64,000 bases of DNA from JBCCXZ01 sp965228005 (GTDB taxonomy: Bacteria; Planctomycetota; Planctomycetia; Pirellulales; Lacipirellulaceae), in the NCBI GenBank assembly GCA_965228005.1, contig CBDDGV010000003.1, positions 1,302,001 through 1,366,000 on the forward strand, read 5' to 3'. Of the stretch, positions 63,932 through 64,000 are shown in pieces. The translations under genes were made by a program, and so were the position numbers. Under the pieces are notes generated by a model. The model saw only the letters and a program-made list of their open reading frames with translations, was not told where the DNA came from and did not search any database. How positions within the stretch are numbered: the first letter of the stretch is position 1; every line of letters starts with the position of its first letter.

Positions 63932-64000
63932 GATGCATTGAGTATCGCTTGCCGGAATCGGCGGTGCAATCAGTGCAGAGAAGCTGAAGAGAGAAAGTGT

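Overview
The window reads as chromosomal DNA from a high-GC planctomycete, most likely of the Pirellulales. The signs are exported proteins with C-terminal PEP-CTERM anchors and dockerin-like EF-hand pairs, a DUF1559 pseudopilin-like protein, an SHD1-domain beta-propeller protein, a very long SecA (1239 residues, SEC-C tail), many GTG and TTG starts, and lipid A/Kdo genes (kdsA, waaA). No rRNA or tRNA gene, phage, transposase or CRISPR array was seen. The assignment comes from gene content alone.

Layout. 1-1957: an unidentified 3' gene fragment, an MtfA-type peptidase and a Bax-inhibitor-1 membrane protein. 1975-12270 (minus): a catabolic operon of a small membrane protein, an SSS symporter, a P5CDH-like aldehyde dehydrogenase, two class III aminotransferases, CoA-transferase subunit A, lysine 2,3-aminomutase, CoA-transferase subunit B and a thiolase. 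12345-18359 (minus): a BASS-type transporter, a large lipoprotein, kdsA and a vWA protein. 18653-20628: an iron/2-oxoglutarate enzyme of the SyrB2 halogenase type followed by a short-chain dehydrogenase. 20712-29391: mostly exported hydrolases (SASA esterase, GDSL esterase with dockerin and PEP-CTERM, GH57 glycosidase with starch-binding module, alpha/beta hydrolase) plus a DUF1559 protein. 29598-37972: a vWA protein, two large exported proteins and an HD phosphohydrolase. 38223-45917: purB, a Fur-family regulator, flgM, an EF-hand protein, ispH and a prolyl oligopeptidase. 45985-48677: a three-gene ABC-2 exporter. 48991-56540: small membrane proteins, a rhomboid-like protein without the serine, a PEP-CTERM protein, a zinc-ribbon protein, a DNA glycosylase, a beta-propeller/SHD1 protein and a hydrolase. 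56558-63931: waaA, a 55-residue membrane protein, secA, a GNAT acetyltransferase and a rhomboid protease.

Two systems stand out. (1) The kamA operon holds the enzyme classes needed to take L-lysine through beta-lysine, 3-aminoadipate and 3-oxoadipate to succinyl-CoA and acetyl-CoA, while the genes of the classical clostridial lysine fermentation (5,6-aminomutase, diaminohexanoate dehydrogenase, cleavage enzyme) are absent from the window. (2) The gene at 18653 has His-Gln-Ala where oxygenases of its family have the iron-binding His-x-Asp, the hallmark of non-haem iron halogenases; it also has a hydrophobic N-terminal segment and no carrier protein nearby. A third theme is a set of short phrase repeats, mostly in inverted pairs. 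One forms the last codons and stop of secA and encloses the 55-residue gene; another lies in frame inside waaA.
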